Shown piece after piece: positions 54,785-63,383 of a stretch of DNA of 64,000 nucleotides. Numbering within the stretch: position 1 is the first letter of the stretch; every line of letters starts with the position of its first letter. The DNA is taken from positions 62,001-126,000 of the forward strand of contig NZ_BDBU01000037.1 of NCBI RefSeq assembly GCF_001613145.1, in the 5' to 3' direction. The notes under the pieces were generated by a model. The model saw only the letters and a program-made list of their open reading frames with translations, searched no databases and was not told the origin of the DNA. The position numbers were made by a program, and so were the translations under genes. The stretch is from Nocardia jejuensis NBRC 103114. GTDB taxonomy: Bacteria > Actinomycetota > Actinomycetes > Mycobacteriales > Mycobacteriaceae.

Positions 54785-54978
54785 GGCGCCTCCATTCAGA
54801 GAACCTCAAGGTACGGGCGCGGACTGAACGCCCAGGTGCCGCCGAATGACGAATCAGCCTCCAGAATCGGACATCTTGGATATCGGAACCGCCGACGCTT
54901 TCATCATGAGTTGTCCGAATAGTTGCTACATTGGATTTCAAATGTCGAAATGCCCTATTCGAGTGGCTGGAGGACATC

Positions 54979-55248
54979 ATGCTCGGTCTCGGAATTATCG
55001 GCTGGATCGTCATCGGCGGTATCGCCGGCTGGCTGGCCAGCAAGTTCATGAACACCGATGAGCAGCAGGGCATCGTGCTCAATATCGTGGTCGGCATTGT
55101 CGGTGGCCTGCTGGGCGGATTCCTGCTCAAGCTCTTCGGCGTGAATGTCAGGGACGCCGGACTCTGGTTCAGTTTCTTCACCTGCCTCGCCGGTGCGGTG
55201 ATTCTGCTGTTCCTGGTGAACAAATTCACCGGTAGTCGAGGTCGCTGA
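54979..55248 (+). CDS. GlsB/YeaQ/YmgE-family small membrane protein
   Basis: An 89-aa three-span membrane protein: GIIGWIVIGGIAGWLASKFM then GIVLNIVVGIVGGLLGGFLL and a third span ending at VNKFTG. This is the transglycosylase-associated (GlsB) family, often stress-induced and of unknown mechanism. GGAGG precedes the ATG. A hairpin follows, and the double-TerD gene starts 153 nt later, so the two may belong to a common stress response but not one transcript. Confidence 0.92.
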   Translation: MLGLGIIGWIVIGGIAGWLASKFMNTDEQQGIVLNIVVGIVGGLLGGFLLKLFGVNVRDAGLWFSFFTCLAGAVILLFLVNKFTGSRGR

Positions 55249-55262
55249 AAGTTCACCCGACA

Positions 55263-55302
55263 GGCCCGCCCGGGCCGCGGCCTAGTTCCGTCCGGGCGGG
55301 CC
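55263..55302 (+). terminator. Hairpin after GlsB-like gene
   Basis: Perfect 11-bp stem GGCCCGCCCGG / CCGGGCGGGCC with an 18-nt loop. Confidence 0.65.
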
Positions 55303-55401
55303 ATCGTGGTGCCGGGGCAGCCACGTGGGCCGGGTTCGGTCGGCATGTGCGCCCGATTCTCCTAGAGTTGACGGGAGACTCGACGCACGAAGGACAGACT
55401 C

Positions 55402-56859
55402 TTGGCTACGACACTCGTGAAGGGGCAGAACGGGCCCCTGTCCGCTGCCGATGTGGTGATCTCCACCCAGGTCGGGGCCGCGGCCGATCTCTCGGCGTTG
55501 CTGGTGACCGATCAGGGGCGGGTCCGCACCGATTCGGACTTCGTGTTCTACAACCAGCCCAGTGGTCCCGGCGTGCAATTGCGCGGGGGTTCCGGCGGGG
55601 CCCCCGGCGCACTGGCGATCTCGCTCGGCCAGGTGCCGGCGGATATCTCCCAGATCCGCGCGGTCATCACCCTCGACGGCGCGGGCGCCACCTTCGGGCG
55701 CATCGCACCGCCCACCGCGCTGGTCGCCGACGCGAACGGTAATGCGCTGTACGAGTACCGAATCGACGGGCTCAGCACCGAATCCATCGTGATCGCGGTG
55801 GAACTGTACCGCCGCGGCGGCGCGTGGAAGGTCCGCGCGGTCGGGCAGGGCTACGCGGGCGGTTTCGCGGCGCTGGTGACCGATCACGGGGTGAGCGTCG
55901 GGGATACGCCGACGCCGAACGCGGCGCATCAGCCACCGTCCGCCCGGGCGCATCAGCCACCGCCCGCTCAGGCGTATCCCCCACCCACACAGCCGTTTCC
56001 GGCGGCCGGGCGGTCCTACCCGCCTCCGCCACCCGCACCGGCCCCCGCCTATCCACCGCCCGCGCAGTCGTACCCGCCGCCGACGCAGTCGTATCCCCAA
56101 CCGGCACAGTCCTATCCGCCACCCGCGCCGTATTCCGCTCCGGCACAGTCTTATCCGCCGAGTCAACCCCCTCCGAATCAGCCCCCGCCCTACCAGTCCC
56201 CCGCCCCGCAACCGCAGCAGCCGCCACCGCCGACCCAGCCGTTCCCGGCCACCCCGCCCAGCGGAGAGGTCTCACTGGCCAAGGGCCGCCCCGTGAGTCT
56301 GGCCAAGGGCCAGAAGGTCACCCTCCGCAAGGAGGGCGGTGTCGCGCTGACCCGTATCCGAATGGGTCTGGGCTGGGATCCGGCCAAGCGCGGCGGTCTG
56401 TTCGGAAGCCGCACGGTGAACATCGATCTCGATGCCTGGGTGGCGATGTTCGACAGCGGGAACCTCGTCGATGTCGCCTATTACGGCCAGCTGACCTCCA
56501 AGGACGGGTCGATCCGGCATCAGGGCGACAATCTCACCGGTGAGGGCGAGGGCGACGACGAGGTGATCCTGGTCGACCTGAACCGGATTCCGGCGCGGGT
56601 CTCCACGCTGCTGTTCATCGTGACCTCCTACCAGGGACAGACCTTCGAGCAGGTCAGCAATGCCTACTGCCGCCTGATCGACGAGACCACCGCCGCCGAA
56701 CTCGCCCGGTACTCGCTGGCGGGCGGCATGCCCTTCACCGGCATCGTGATGGCCAAGATGTTCCGCGCCGACGGCACCTGGAAACTTCAGGCCATGGGCG
56801 ACGGATTCCAGGCCAAACATCCGGGCGAGGCGGTTCCGCAGCTCGGGCGGTTCCTGTAG
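55402..56859 (+). CDS. Double TerD-domain protein with Pro-rich linker
   Basis: A 485-aa protein. Residues ~5-160 form a TerD-like domain of the degenerate type (DSDFVFYNQPSGPG, VELYRRGGAWKVRAVGQGY), close to that of the TerD-AIM24 fusion. Residues ~175-290 are a Pro/Tyr/Gln-rich linker (QSYPPP-type repeats). Residues ~295-485 are a classical TerD domain with MGLGWD, DLDAW and the calcium loop GDNLTGEGEGDDE. The TTG start has AAGGA upstream. Cytoplasmic. Probably a bivalent member of the Ter stress system. Confidence 0.93.
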   Translation: MATTLVKGQNGPLSAADVVISTQVGAAADLSALLVTDQGRVRTDSDFVFYNQPSGPGVQLRGGSGGAPGALAISLGQVPADISQIRAVITLDGAGATFGRIAPPTALVADANGNALYEYRIDGLSTESIVIAVELYRRGGAWKVRAVGQGYAGGFAALVTDHGVSVGDTPTPNAAHQPPSARAHQPPPAQAYPPPTQPFPAAGRSYPPPPPAPAPAYPPPAQSYPPPTQSYPQPAQSYPPPAPYSAPAQSYPPSQPPPNQPPPYQSPAPQPQQPPPPTQPFPATPPSGEVSLAKGRPVSLAKGQKVTLRKEGGVALTRIRMGLGWDPAKRGGLFGSRTVNIDLDAWVAMFDSGNLVDVAYYGQLTSKDGSIRHQGDNLTGEGEGDDEVILVDLNRIPARVSTLLFIVTSYQGQTFEQVSNAYCRLIDETTAAELARYSLAGGMPFTGIVMAKMFRADGTWKLQAMGDGFQAKHPGEAVPQLGRFL

Positions 56860-56885
56860 GGCCGCCCGAATGACGGAGCGGCCCT
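56858..56885. terminator. Hairpin between convergent TerD and reductase genes
   Basis: 8-bp stem AGGGCCGC / GCGGCCCT with a 12-nt loop; begins in the TerD stop codon. Confidence 0.65.
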
Positions 56886-56899
56886 GACGGTAGGCCCGC

Positions 56900-57883
56900 T
56901 CAGCTCACCGGAACAGCTTCCGGCCGAGCGCTGTTGCGATACTCCTCGACCGCCGCGCGGGTCTCCTCGGCGATCAGTTCGGCATTGATCTGGGCGGCCG
57001 CGACCACCGCGGCCGCCGCGGCGGCTCCCACCTGTGCGGTCAGGTCGGTGACATTGCCCGCGACCCAGACCCCCGGAACCTCGGTGCGCCCGGTCGGATC
57101 GGCCGCGATGTGCTCGCCCATACCCGAAACATGCTCCACCACGGACAGACCCAGCTCGGTGAGGAATCCGGCACGCGCGACCATGCGAGCCCCGGCCACC
57201 AGCACCTCGCGCGCGACCACGGCGCCGTCGCGCAGCCGGACCCCGCTGATCCGGTCGGCGGTGGTCTCCACGGCCACCACTTCGCCTGTCACCACGCGGA
57301 TTCCACGCGCGGCGAGTTCCTCGGCCTGCTCGGCAGAGGGCATCGGACCGGTGTGGACGAAGTAGGTGAGGTCGGCACTCCACTGCCGGAACAGCCCGAC
57401 CTGGTGCAGTGACATGGGCCCGGTGCCGAGCACGCCGATGGCCCGATCACGGACCTCCCAGCCGTGGCAGTACGGGCAGTGCACCAGATCTCGTCCCCAG
57501 CGCTCGCGCAGTCCGGGGATGTCCGGCAGCTGATCGACCAGGCCGGTCGTCACCAGCAGCCGACGAGCCCGGACCGTGCGTCCGTCCGCGAGCGTCACCT
57601 CGAACCCGTCGCCCACGCGCACGGCCGAGGTGACCGTCGCGTCCACCACGTGACCGCCGTACCGGCGCACCTCGCCGCGCCCCTGCTCGACCAGGTCGGC
57701 CGGCGCGATGCCCTCCCGCCCCAGCAGTCCGTGCACACCCTCGGCGGGTGCGTTGCGCGGGGCTCCCGCGTCGATCACCGCGACGGAGCGCCGGGCCCGC
57801 CCGAGCGTGAGCGCACCGCTCAATCCGGCCGCGCCGCCGCCGACCACCACCACGTCGTATTCGTCCCTCAGCTGATCGGTCAC
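56900..57883 (-). CDS. Thioredoxin-reductase-like FAD/NAD(P) oxidoreductase
   Basis: A 327-aa flavoprotein: FAD motif VVVGGGAAGLSGAL, redox centre HCPYCHGW (CxxC), NAD(P) motif VLGTGPMSL and C-terminal VWVAGNVTD. The size and CPYC suggest the thioredoxin-reductase-like branch, though no thioredoxin gene is adjacent. Start is the GTG 7 nt after AAGGAGGT. Divergent from the XRE-cupin regulator, with three GGCAAA half-sites between; regulator control is likely. Confidence 0.9.
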   Translation of the reverse strand: MTDQLRDEYDVVVVGGGAAGLSGALTLGRARRSVAVIDAGAPRNAPAEGVHGLLGREGIAPADLVEQGRGEVRRYGGHVVDATVTSAVRVGDGFEVTLADGRTVRARRLLVTTGLVDQLPDIPGLRERWGRDLVHCPYCHGWEVRDRAIGVLGTGPMSLHQVGLFRQWSADLTYFVHTGPMPSAEQAEELAARGIRVVTGEVVAVETTADRISGVRLRDGAVVAREVLVAGARMVARAGFLTELGLSVVEHVSGMGEHIAADPTGRTEVPGVWVAGNVTDLTAQVGAAAAAAVVAAAQINAELIAEETRAAVEEYRNSARPEAVPVS

Positions 57884-57930
57884 CGTGACCACCTCCTTGC
57901 CGACCACCTTGCCGGGACACCCGACGAAGT

Positions 57931-57957
57931 GGCAAACAACTTTGCCGTTATGGCAAA
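57931..57957. promoter_or_regulatory. Three GGCAAA half-sites in divergent promoter
   Basis: GGCAAA at 57931-57936 and 57952-57957, TTTGCC (opposite orientation) at 57941-57946, with 4- and 5-nt spacers. Placed between the reductase and the XRE-cupin gene, and only 10 nt from the latter's start. Confidence 0.65.
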
Positions 57958-57966
57958 CTCGCAGGT

Positions 57967-58554
57967 ATGGACGGTGACTTCGAGAAAGCACTGGACGCGG
58001 TCGGCCCCCGGCTACGCGCCCTGCGCAAGCAGCGCGACACCACGCTCGCGGATCTGTCGACCGAGACCGGCATCTCGGTGAGCACGCTGTCCCGCCTGGA
58101 ATCGGGCGCCCGCCGTCCGACTCTCGAACTGCTGCTACCGCTCGCGAAGGCCTACCGGGTCACCCTCGACGAACTCGTCGACTCGCCACCCACCGGCGAT
58201 CCGCGAATTCATATGCGGCCCTTCATCCACAACGGGATCACCACCATCCCCCTGACCCGCCGACCCGGTGGCATCCAGGCCTACAAGATGGTGCTGCCCG
58301 CCGGCGTGCGCCAGGAACCGGATCCGAAGACCCACGAGGGCTACGAGTGGATGTACATCCTCAGCGGCCGACTGCGTCTGGTGCTGGGTGAACACGACGT
58401 GGTCCTGTCCCCCGGCGAGGCAGCCGAATTCGACACCCGCGTCCCGCACTGGTTCGGCCCCGCCGGCAACGAGTCGGTCGAGATCCTGAGCCTGTTCGGC
58501 AAGCAGGGCGAGCGCGCCCACCTGCGCGCCGCCCCGAAATCAGCGAACGGCTGA
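57967..58554 (+). CDS. XRE-family regulator with cupin domain
   Basis: A 195-aa regulator: N-terminal helix-turn-helix LADLSTETGISVSTLSRLES and C-terminal cupin (~residues 85-175) with HEGYEWMYILSGRLRLVLG and PHWFGPAGNE, whose His/Glu could bind metal or ligand. Family members sense small metabolites. Probably autoregulated through the GGCAAA sites and controlling the divergent reductase. Confidence 0.92.
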   Translation: MDGDFEKALDAVGPRLRALRKQRDTTLADLSTETGISVSTLSRLESGARRPTLELLLPLAKAYRVTLDELVDSPPTGDPRIHMRPFIHNGITTIPLTRRPGGIQAYKMVLPAGVRQEPDPKTHEGYEWMYILSGRLRLVLGEHDVVLSPGEAAEFDTRVPHWFGPAGNESVEILSLFGKQGERAHLRAAPKSANG

Positions 58555-58655
58555 GCTCGACGCGCACTACCGGAACGACGGACCCCCCGATCGTATCGAG
58601 GGTGCCTGCTACCGAATTACTTTGTCCGCCAACAGGTTGCGCCGTGGCGGTCGGC

Positions 58656-59318
58656 TCAGATCACCGGTCCGCTACCGGAATGACCCGCCAGCAGCTGACT
58701 GAAGGGGGTTACCGCGCGCAGTGCATTGCCGGAGGTGCGGCGTGGCGTGTGCGGATCCTGTGCGAATCCCTGGACCGCGACGGGCTCGGCGACGACCAGG
58801 GCGGCCAGCTCCGAGGCCGCGCGCCGGATGCGCTCGGTCAGGCCCGTGGAGCCGAAATCCGCTGTGGCGGCGAAGACTCCGGTCGGCACCACCACCGCGC
58901 GCAGATAGCTGAACAGTGGGCGCATGGCGTGATCGAGCACCAGCGAATGCCGTTCGGTGCCCGCCGTGGCGGCGATCAGCACCGGCATGTCGTTGAGCGC
59001 GTCGGTGTCCAGGATGTCGATGAACATCTTGAACAGACCGCTGTAGCTCGCGGTGAAGACCGGGGTCACGGCGATCAGGCCGTCCGCGGCCGAGACCTGC
59101 TCCCGCGCCGCGGCCACGGCGGGCGTGGGCAGCCCGCCGGTGGTCATGGTCGTGGCGAGATCCGTTGCCAGCTCCCGAAGTTCGATCACCTCGAACTCGA
59201 CGCTCTCCCCGCGCCCGCCGACCGCGGCCGAGACCGCGGCGGCGAGCTGATCGGCGAGCAGTCGCGTCGAGGACGGCTGCGAGAGCCCGGCCGAGAGCAC
59301 TACCACCTTGCGGCTCAT
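58656..59318 (-). CDS. NADPH-dependent FMN reductase (CE1759 family)
   Basis: A 220-aa flavodoxin-like reductase: VVLSAGLSQPSSTRLLAD phosphate loop and PVFTASYSGLFKMFID. The CE1759-type reductase is the partner of CE1758-type luciferase-like monooxygenases, and the monooxygenase lies directly upstream with an ATGA overlap. It would supply reduced FMN. Native substrate of the pair unknown. Confidence 0.9.
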   Translation of the reverse strand: MSRKVVVLSAGLSQPSSTRLLADQLAAAVSAAVGGRGESVEFEVIELRELATDLATTMTTGGLPTPAVAAAREQVSAADGLIAVTPVFTASYSGLFKMFIDILDTDALNDMPVLIAATAGTERHSLVLDHAMRPLFSYLRAVVVPTGVFAATADFGSTGLTERIRRAASELAALVVAEPVAVQGFAQDPHTPRRTSGNALRAVTPFSQLLAGHSGSGPVI

Positions 59319-60460
59319 TGCTCGTCACCTCCGTTCGCGGCCAGGACGCGGGCGCGAGCGGGCTCGACCAGATGGTGCGGCGAGTCCGGCCCGGCGGCGA
59401 CCAGGCTGGTGTGGGTGGGCGGATCGCTCGGCACGTGATCGGGGCGGCGCAGCTCGAACTCCTTGCGCAGCACCGGAACCACCTCGCGGCCCAGGATCTC
59501 GATCTGCTCCAGCACCGTCTGCAGCGGCAGACCGGCGTGGTCCATCAGGAACAGCTGGCGCTGGTAGTCCCCCACGGTGTCGGCGAAGCCCAGGGTCCGC
59601 TCGATGACCTGTTCGGGCGTGCCCACGGTCAGCGGGGTCAGCTCGGTGAAATCCTCGAGCGAGGGGCCGTGCCCGTAGACCGGCGCGTTGTCGAAGTACG
59701 GCCGGAACCGCTTCTTCGCCTCGGCCTCGGTCTCGGCCATGAAGACCTGACCACCCAGTCCGACGATGGCCTGATCGGCCGCGCCGTGACCGTAGTGCTC
59801 ATAGCGCTGCCGGTACAGGCGCACCATCTGCTCGGTGTGCTCCTTGTTCCAGAAGATGTTGTTGTGGAAGAAGCCGTCACCGTAATAGGCGGCCTGCTCG
59901 GCGATTTCGGGCGAGCGGATCGAGCCGTGCCACACGAACGGCGGGGTGCCGTCCAGCGGCGCGGGCGTGGCGGTGAAGCCCTGCAGCGGAGTGCGGAACT
60001 TGCCCTCCCAGTCGACCACCCGCTCACGCCACAGCGTGCGCAGCAGGTGATAGTTCTCCACCGCGAGCGGAATGCCGTCGCGAATGTCCTTGCCGAACCA
60101 CGGATATACCGGTCCGGTATTGCCGCGGCCCATCATCAGATCCACGCGCCCACCGGCCAGATGCTGCAGCATGGCGAAGTCCTCGGCGATCTTCACCGGA
60201 TCGTTGGTGGTGATCAGGGTGGTCGCGGTGGACAGGATCAGGTGCTCGGTGCGCGCCGCGAGGTAGCCGAGCAGGGTGGTCGGCGAGGACGGGACGAAGG
60301 GCGGGTTGTGGTGCTCGCCGGTCGCGAACACGTCCAGCCCGACCTCCTCGGCCTTCTCGCCGATGGCGACCATGGCCGCGATGCGCTCGGCTTCGCTGGG
60401 CGTACGACCGGTGGTCGGGTCGGTGGTCACGTCTCCGACGGTGAAGATTCCGAACTGCAC
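59315..60460 (-). CDS. LLM monooxygenase (CE1758 family)
   Basis: A 381-aa bacterial-luciferase-like FMN monooxygenase: MQFGIFTVGDVTTDPTTGR, FATGEHHNPPFVPSSPTTLL, LSTATTLITTNDPVKIAEDF and GRGNTGPVYPWFG match the CE1758 branch. GTG start with GAGGAG. It overlaps the FMN reductase start, forming a two-component system. No regulator is adjacent. Confidence 0.92.
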   Translation of the reverse strand: MQFGIFTVGDVTTDPTTGRTPSEAERIAAMVAIGEKAEEVGLDVFATGEHHNPPFVPSSPTTLLGYLAARTEHLILSTATTLITTNDPVKIAEDFAMLQHLAGGRVDLMMGRGNTGPVYPWFGKDIRDGIPLAVENYHLLRTLWRERVVDWEGKFRTPLQGFTATPAPLDGTPPFVWHGSIRSPEIAEQAAYYGDGFFHNNIFWNKEHTEQMVRLYRQRYEHYGHGAADQAIVGLGGQVFMAETEAEAKKRFRPYFDNAPVYGHGPSLEDFTELTPLTVGTPEQVIERTLGFADTVGDYQRQLFLMDHAGLPLQTVLEQIEILGREVVPVLRKEFELRRPDHVPSDPPTHTSLVAAGPDSPHHLVEPARARVLAANGGDEQ

Positions 60461-60594
60461 GGTGGTCTCCTCGGCTCTACGAACTACTTGGTGGATATGT
60501 CAACCACTTGAACAGGCGACCGTCTCTCGATATTCCGTTCCCGTCACGCTACCGCTCGAAGCGGCAAATCCCCAGGTCACGCGGTCCCGAGGGC

Positions 60595-60600
60595 TATAGT
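60595..60600 (+). promoter_or_regulatory. -10 element of probable leaderless transcript
   Basis: TATAGT ends 7 nt before the ATG of the 277-aa gene, and no ribosome site is present, so transcription likely begins at or next to the start codon. Confidence 0.55.
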
Positions 60601-60607
60601 TTCCGAC

Positions 60608-61441
60608 ATGCCATCCGACCTCGACTTCGAGTGGGACAACGGCCCGGACTCCGCGGAAAGCCTCTGGGACGAAGCCTTCGCGGCCATCGACTCGATGATT
60701 CCGGACTCCTGCTTCGAGGACGACGATCAGGCGCACGTCATCGGTACGGTCGCGGCGCGGCGCAACGGGGTGCTGGTCGGCATCACCGAGGTCTACGACG
60801 AAGAGGGCAACGGCGGAGTCGCCTCCATGCACGGCGCGTACGTGCCGCGCGAGGTCCGGCGCATCCTGTCCGGCTATTACGACGACTCGCCGATCACCGC
60901 GGAGGAATTCGCCGCCACCACCGGGATGTACCGGCTCGCGGTCGAACACCTCGCCGCGGCCGGATTCCGGGTGGTGCTGTTCGACGGGACCGACACCGCA
61001 CCGGACGGCCGTGCCGCGGTGGAACTGTCGGCGCAGCCGATCCGGGAGCACGCCCGGGACTGGCGGGTGGAGCCCGCGACGTGGACGCGACCCGAGGACC
61101 TGCCCGATGTGGAGCTGGTGCGGGTGCGCGATCCGAACGAGGAGTCGGCGGAGGTCGAGCTGGAGACCGCGAACGGTTCGGTCCGCGCGTACCTGCTGGA
61201 CCGCAGCGCCTACATCAATGCGGGCGAGGCGATCAGCCACGACGGCGGCGATCCGCGCGTGGTCGCCGCCCTGCTGGCCGCGCTCGTCACCCGATTACGC
61301 GAAAACTATCCGAATGCAATCGAATTGACGGTCTTCGAATTCGAGGACGATACGATTCGCGCCGCACTGCCATTGGCCGGTTTCGAAATCTGCGGCCGCC
61401 ACGTCATGTACGAACTCCCGCTCGAAGCGGAAACACGCTGA
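60608..61441 (+). CDS. Hypothetical 277-aa protein
   Basis: A cytoplasmic, acidic protein (N-terminus rich in Asp/Glu: DLDFEWDNGPDSAES) without a domain I can name. The central SYYDD-like and PREVRRILSGYYDDSPI regions and the AALVTRLRENYPNAIELTVF segment hint at an alpha/beta fold, perhaps GNAT-like, but no acetyl-CoA loop is clear. Probably leaderless. Followed by a hairpin. Function unknown. Confidence 0.8.
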   Translation: MPSDLDFEWDNGPDSAESLWDEAFAAIDSMIPDSCFEDDDQAHVIGTVAARRNGVLVGITEVYDEEGNGGVASMHGAYVPREVRRILSGYYDDSPITAEEFAATTGMYRLAVEHLAAAGFRVVLFDGTDTAPDGRAAVELSAQPIREHARDWRVEPATWTRPEDLPDVELVRVRDPNEESAEVELETANGSVRAYLLDRSAYINAGEAISHDGGDPRVVAALLAALVTRLRENYPNAIELTVFEFEDDTIRAALPLAGFEICGRHVMYELPLEAETR

Positions 61442-61443
61442 TC

Positions 61444-61473
61444 AATTCCCGATCGGGCGGTGGATCGGGAGTT
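61444..61473 (+). terminator. Hairpin after 277-aa gene
   Basis: Stem AATTCCCGATC / GATCGGGAGTT, 10 of 11 pairs, 8-nt loop, 2 nt past the stop. Confidence 0.65.
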
Positions 61474-61547
61474 ACATTCGACTGCACGCAAGCAATTCCC
61501 GTGGCCACCGCACGACAATGGCCCGAACGAGAAGCGAGTGGACAGCA

Positions 61548-62582
61548 ATGGCATATCCCGCCGAATATCCCGCCCAGGTTCCGGTCGTGAATCCGACCGT
61601 GGAATTGGATGTCTTTCCGCCGCAACAGCACACGCGCTGGACCATCCTGCTGCGCCTGCTGCTGGTCATCCCGCATCTGATCGTGCTGTGGGCGCTGAGC
61701 ATCGCCGCGTTCGTGGTCGTGGTCTGCGGCTGGTTCGGCGCGCTCTTCACCGGCCGCCTGCCCCAGTGGTGCGGGGACTACCTGCGCTCGTACCTCGCCT
61801 GGGCTGCGCGGGTCCACGGCTACACCATGATGCTGGTGGACGACTATCCCCCGTTCACCCTGAATATCGCGGCCGACTACCCGATCCGCATGCTGTTCCC
61901 CGCGCCGACGGAACTGAACCGGCTCGCGGTGCTGTTCCGCCTGATCCTGGCGTTCCCGATCATCGTGCTGACGGGCTGGCTCAGCTCCGGCTGGGCGGTG
62001 GTGTCCTTCGTCCTGTGGCTGATCGTCCTGATCACCGGGCGCATGCCGCAGGCCGCGTTCGACGCGAGCGCGGCGGTGCTTCGTGCCGAGATGCGCACGG
62101 GCGCATACGTGTACATGCTGACCCCCACCTACCTCTCGGGTATCTTCGGCGATCCGATGGCGCTGCCGACGGTCGAGCCGGGCGCGGTGCGGGCCACCGA
62201 ATACGGTGCGCCGCAGGCAGAACCGGTGCGCTACTCCGCGACCCGGCCGCTGTGGATGTCCCAGGGCGGGCGCATTCTGCTGATCGTCATGCTGGTGCTG
62301 GGCATCGTGTCCAGCTTCTTCCAGCGCGACACCTACGACTACGACGACAACGACAACGCGGTCTCGACCTCACGACTCGAGACCAAGGTCGCCGACGAGT
62401 ACACCGACGACACCGGGCGCAGGTCCGCGGTCGTGAGCTGCCCGGACGAGTTGCCGGCGCGCTACGGGGCGTCGGTGAGCTGCACCGTGCACGACAGCGG
62501 CAGCGACATCCCGGCCACCGTGACCGTGGACGAGGTCAGCGACGGCGCCGTGCGATTCGATGTCACCATCGGTACCAACTGA
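61548..62582 (+). CDS. DUF4389 membrane protein with C-terminal DUF4333-like domain
   Basis: A 344-aa protein. Two DUF4389-like membrane parts (first RWTILLRLLLVIPHLIVLW, second LAVLFRLILAFPIIVLTG) each with two spans and a cytosolic helix, then a further span (GRILLIVMLVLGIVSSFF) and an exported ~80-residue domain with VSCPDELPARYGASVSCTV, typical of DUF4333. The two Cys may pair outside. Function unknown; possibly an envelope-stress sensor. Second ATG chosen; an upstream ATG would add 10 residues. Ends at a strong terminator. Confidence 0.85.
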   Translation: MAYPAEYPAQVPVVNPTVELDVFPPQQHTRWTILLRLLLVIPHLIVLWALSIAAFVVVVCGWFGALFTGRLPQWCGDYLRSYLAWAARVHGYTMMLVDDYPPFTLNIAADYPIRMLFPAPTELNRLAVLFRLILAFPIIVLTGWLSSGWAVVSFVLWLIVLITGRMPQAAFDASAAVLRAEMRTGAYVYMLTPTYLSGIFGDPMALPTVEPGAVRATEYGAPQAEPVRYSATRPLWMSQGGRILLIVMLVLGIVSSFFQRDTYDYDDNDNAVSTSRLETKVADEYTDDTGRRSAVVSCPDELPARYGASVSCTVHDSGSDIPATVTVDEVSDGAVRFDVTIGTN

Positions 62583-62596
62583 CCCGAGAACACACA

Positions 62597-62631
62597 CGAC
62601 CGAGCGCCCGGACCTTCCGGGCGCTCGGTCG
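62597..62631 (+). terminator. Strong intrinsic terminator
   Basis: Perfect 15-bp stem (CGACCGAGCGCCCGG and its complement) with a 5-nt loop, followed by TTT, 14 nt past the stop of the DUF4389 gene. Confidence 0.88.
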
Positions 62632-62679
62632 TTTCCGGTGCCGCCCGCCGAGAGATCCGGACTTGCCATTTGAGTAGCT

Positions 62680-62710
62680 GAGCGTACGCTCGTTAATGAG
62701 TCCACTCATT
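62680..62710. promoter_or_regulatory. Two adjacent palindromes upstream of TetR operon
   Basis: GAGCGTACGCTC (62680-62691) and AATGAGTCCACTCATT (62695-62710), both perfect, 3 nt apart, ending 25 nt before the TetR start. Likely autoregulatory operator. Confidence 0.7.
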
Positions 62711-62735
62711 TATCGGTCCGATTCGGAGGTGTTCG

Positions 62736-63383
62736 ATGACAACGCCGTCAGGATCTCCCCATGTCGGACGCCGTATCACCAAGATGAACGATAAGCAGGC
62801 CAGGATCTTCGACGCGGCCTCTTCACTGTTTGCCGAACACGGTTTCGAGAGTGTGACCACGCAGCAGATCTCCGATCGCGCGCAGATCGCGGCCGGGACC
62901 CTGTTCCGCTACGCGGCCTCCAAGGGCGAGCTGCTGCTCATGATCTACAACGAGGATTTCCGGGCCGCTCTGGAGCGCGGCGCACTGGCCGCACGGACCC
63001 GGACCGATCCGGTGGAGGCGGTGATCGCACTGATCCGGCCGGTCCTCGAATCCGCCGATCGACAGGTCGAGAACACCGTGGCCTACCAGCGGGAACTGCT
63101 GTTCGGCTCGCCGGAGGATCGCTACCGGTCCGAAGGACTTGCCCTCGTGGCGCAACTGGAGGCCGCGATCGCCGAACGGCTGAGCGCTGCCGCGGGAGAG
63201 TCCGAGGCGGCCCGCGAGCAGGCCAGACTCGCCGGACGCAGTGTGTTCGCGGCATTGCATCTGGCGTTGGTACGGCCGGTGACCGGCGCGCATCCCGGCC
63301 ACGACGCCTTCGCCGACCTGCGCGGCCAGATCGCCCAGATCATCGCCGGATTCTTCACATCATCGGAGAGGAAACAACCATGA
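62736..63383 (+). CDS. TetR-family regulator of acyl-CoA dehydrogenase operon
   Basis: A 215-aa regulator: helix-turn-helix VTTQQISDRAQIAAGTLFRY, then a helical ligand domain. GGAGGTG precedes the ATG. Its stop overlaps the 3-hydroxyacyl-CoA dehydrogenase start (ATGA), so both are one unit under the double palindrome. The ligand is probably an acyl-CoA (inference). Confidence 0.93.
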   Translation: MTTPSGSPHVGRRITKMNDKQARIFDAASSLFAEHGFESVTTQQISDRAQIAAGTLFRYAASKGELLLMIYNEDFRAALERGALAARTRTDPVEAVIALIRPVLESADRQVENTVAYQRELLFGSPEDRYRSEGLALVAQLEAAIAERLSAAAGESEAAREQARLAGRSVFAALHLALVRPVTGAHPGHDAFADLRGQIAQIIAGFFTSSERKQP

